Assembly: GCA_021018995.1 (NCBI GenBank)
Contig: CM037589.1
Location: forward strand, 13,903,001 to 13,967,000
Reading direction: 5' to 3'
DNA length: 64,000 nucleotides
From: Chloranthus sessilifolius
Taxonomy: Eukaryota > Streptophyta > Magnoliopsida > Chloranthales > Chloranthaceae
Shown here piece by piece: positions 63,980 to 64,000 of the stretch. Positions within the stretch are counted from its first letter, which is position 1. The number at the start of each line of letters is the position of its first letter. The translations under genes and the position numbers were made by a program. The notes under the pieces were generated by a model, which saw only the letters and a list, made by a program, of their open reading frames with translations, ran no database searches and was not told the DNA's origin.

Positions 63980-64000
63980 ATCACCGATGCACACACACCA

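Overview
This is nuclear DNA of a flowering plant. It is AT-rich, has a split gene for a plastid-type lipoyl synthase with GT..AG introns, and carries two small secreted proline-rich wall-protein genes. Almost everything else is transposable elements: LINEs, Ty1/copia, TRIMs, solo LTRs, and hAT, Mutator-like and CACTA-like non-autonomous elements. The species cannot be named from the sequence. There is no bacterial, organellar, rRNA or CRISPR content.

Layout. 1-11.1 kb is a transposon field: a LINE 3' end, then a broken LINE interrupted by a TRIM (itself hit by a hAT-type element) and by a second hAT MITE, then several inverted-repeat MITEs, a MITE sitting in a TA microsatellite, and an RTE-type LINE tail. 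11.5-25.1 kb is the lipoyl synthase gene on the minus strand. Its seven exons join in phase to a 388-residue protein with both iron-sulphur cysteine motifs and the C-terminal RSSY motif. Its first intron is 8.5 kb and holds a decayed Tork/Tnt1-like copia element, bracketed by two copies of another repeat. 25.4-31.8 kb is a MITE field with several intact target-site duplications. 32.3 kb has the first PELPK-like wall-protein gene. 32.8-33.5 kb is a second TA-embedded MITE. 33.8-37.1 kb is a decayed minus-strand copia. 38.3-42.9 kb holds a CT-rich minisatellite and a probable 2.7-kb solo LTR with an array of TCGATTAATCGA palindromes. 44.8-45.6 kb is a dead third copy of the PELPK-like gene. 45.7-49.4 kb is a small duplication whose second copy preserves the empty site of a TRIM and marks the site of a 2.5-kb Mutator-like element. 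50.0-55.5 kb has two LINE remnants on opposite strands. 56-59 kb has a tandem duplication, CACTA MITEs and a nested solo LTR. 61.4 kb has the second PELPK-like gene. The window ends in a 1.04-kb hAT-type element with a clean 8-bp duplication.

The three intact genes do not form a pathway. Lipoyl synthase makes the lipoyl cofactor of plastid 2-oxoacid dehydrogenases. The two wall-protein genes and the pseudogene are a dispersed local family sharing promoter and UTR blocks. I found no wholly new molecular system. The best leads are insertion histories readable from paired filled and empty sites, repeated capture of MITEs in TA microsatellites, a new-looking hAT MITE family with its target duplications, and an unusual six-residue insertion in lipoyl synthase. 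Identities and percentages were judged by eye.
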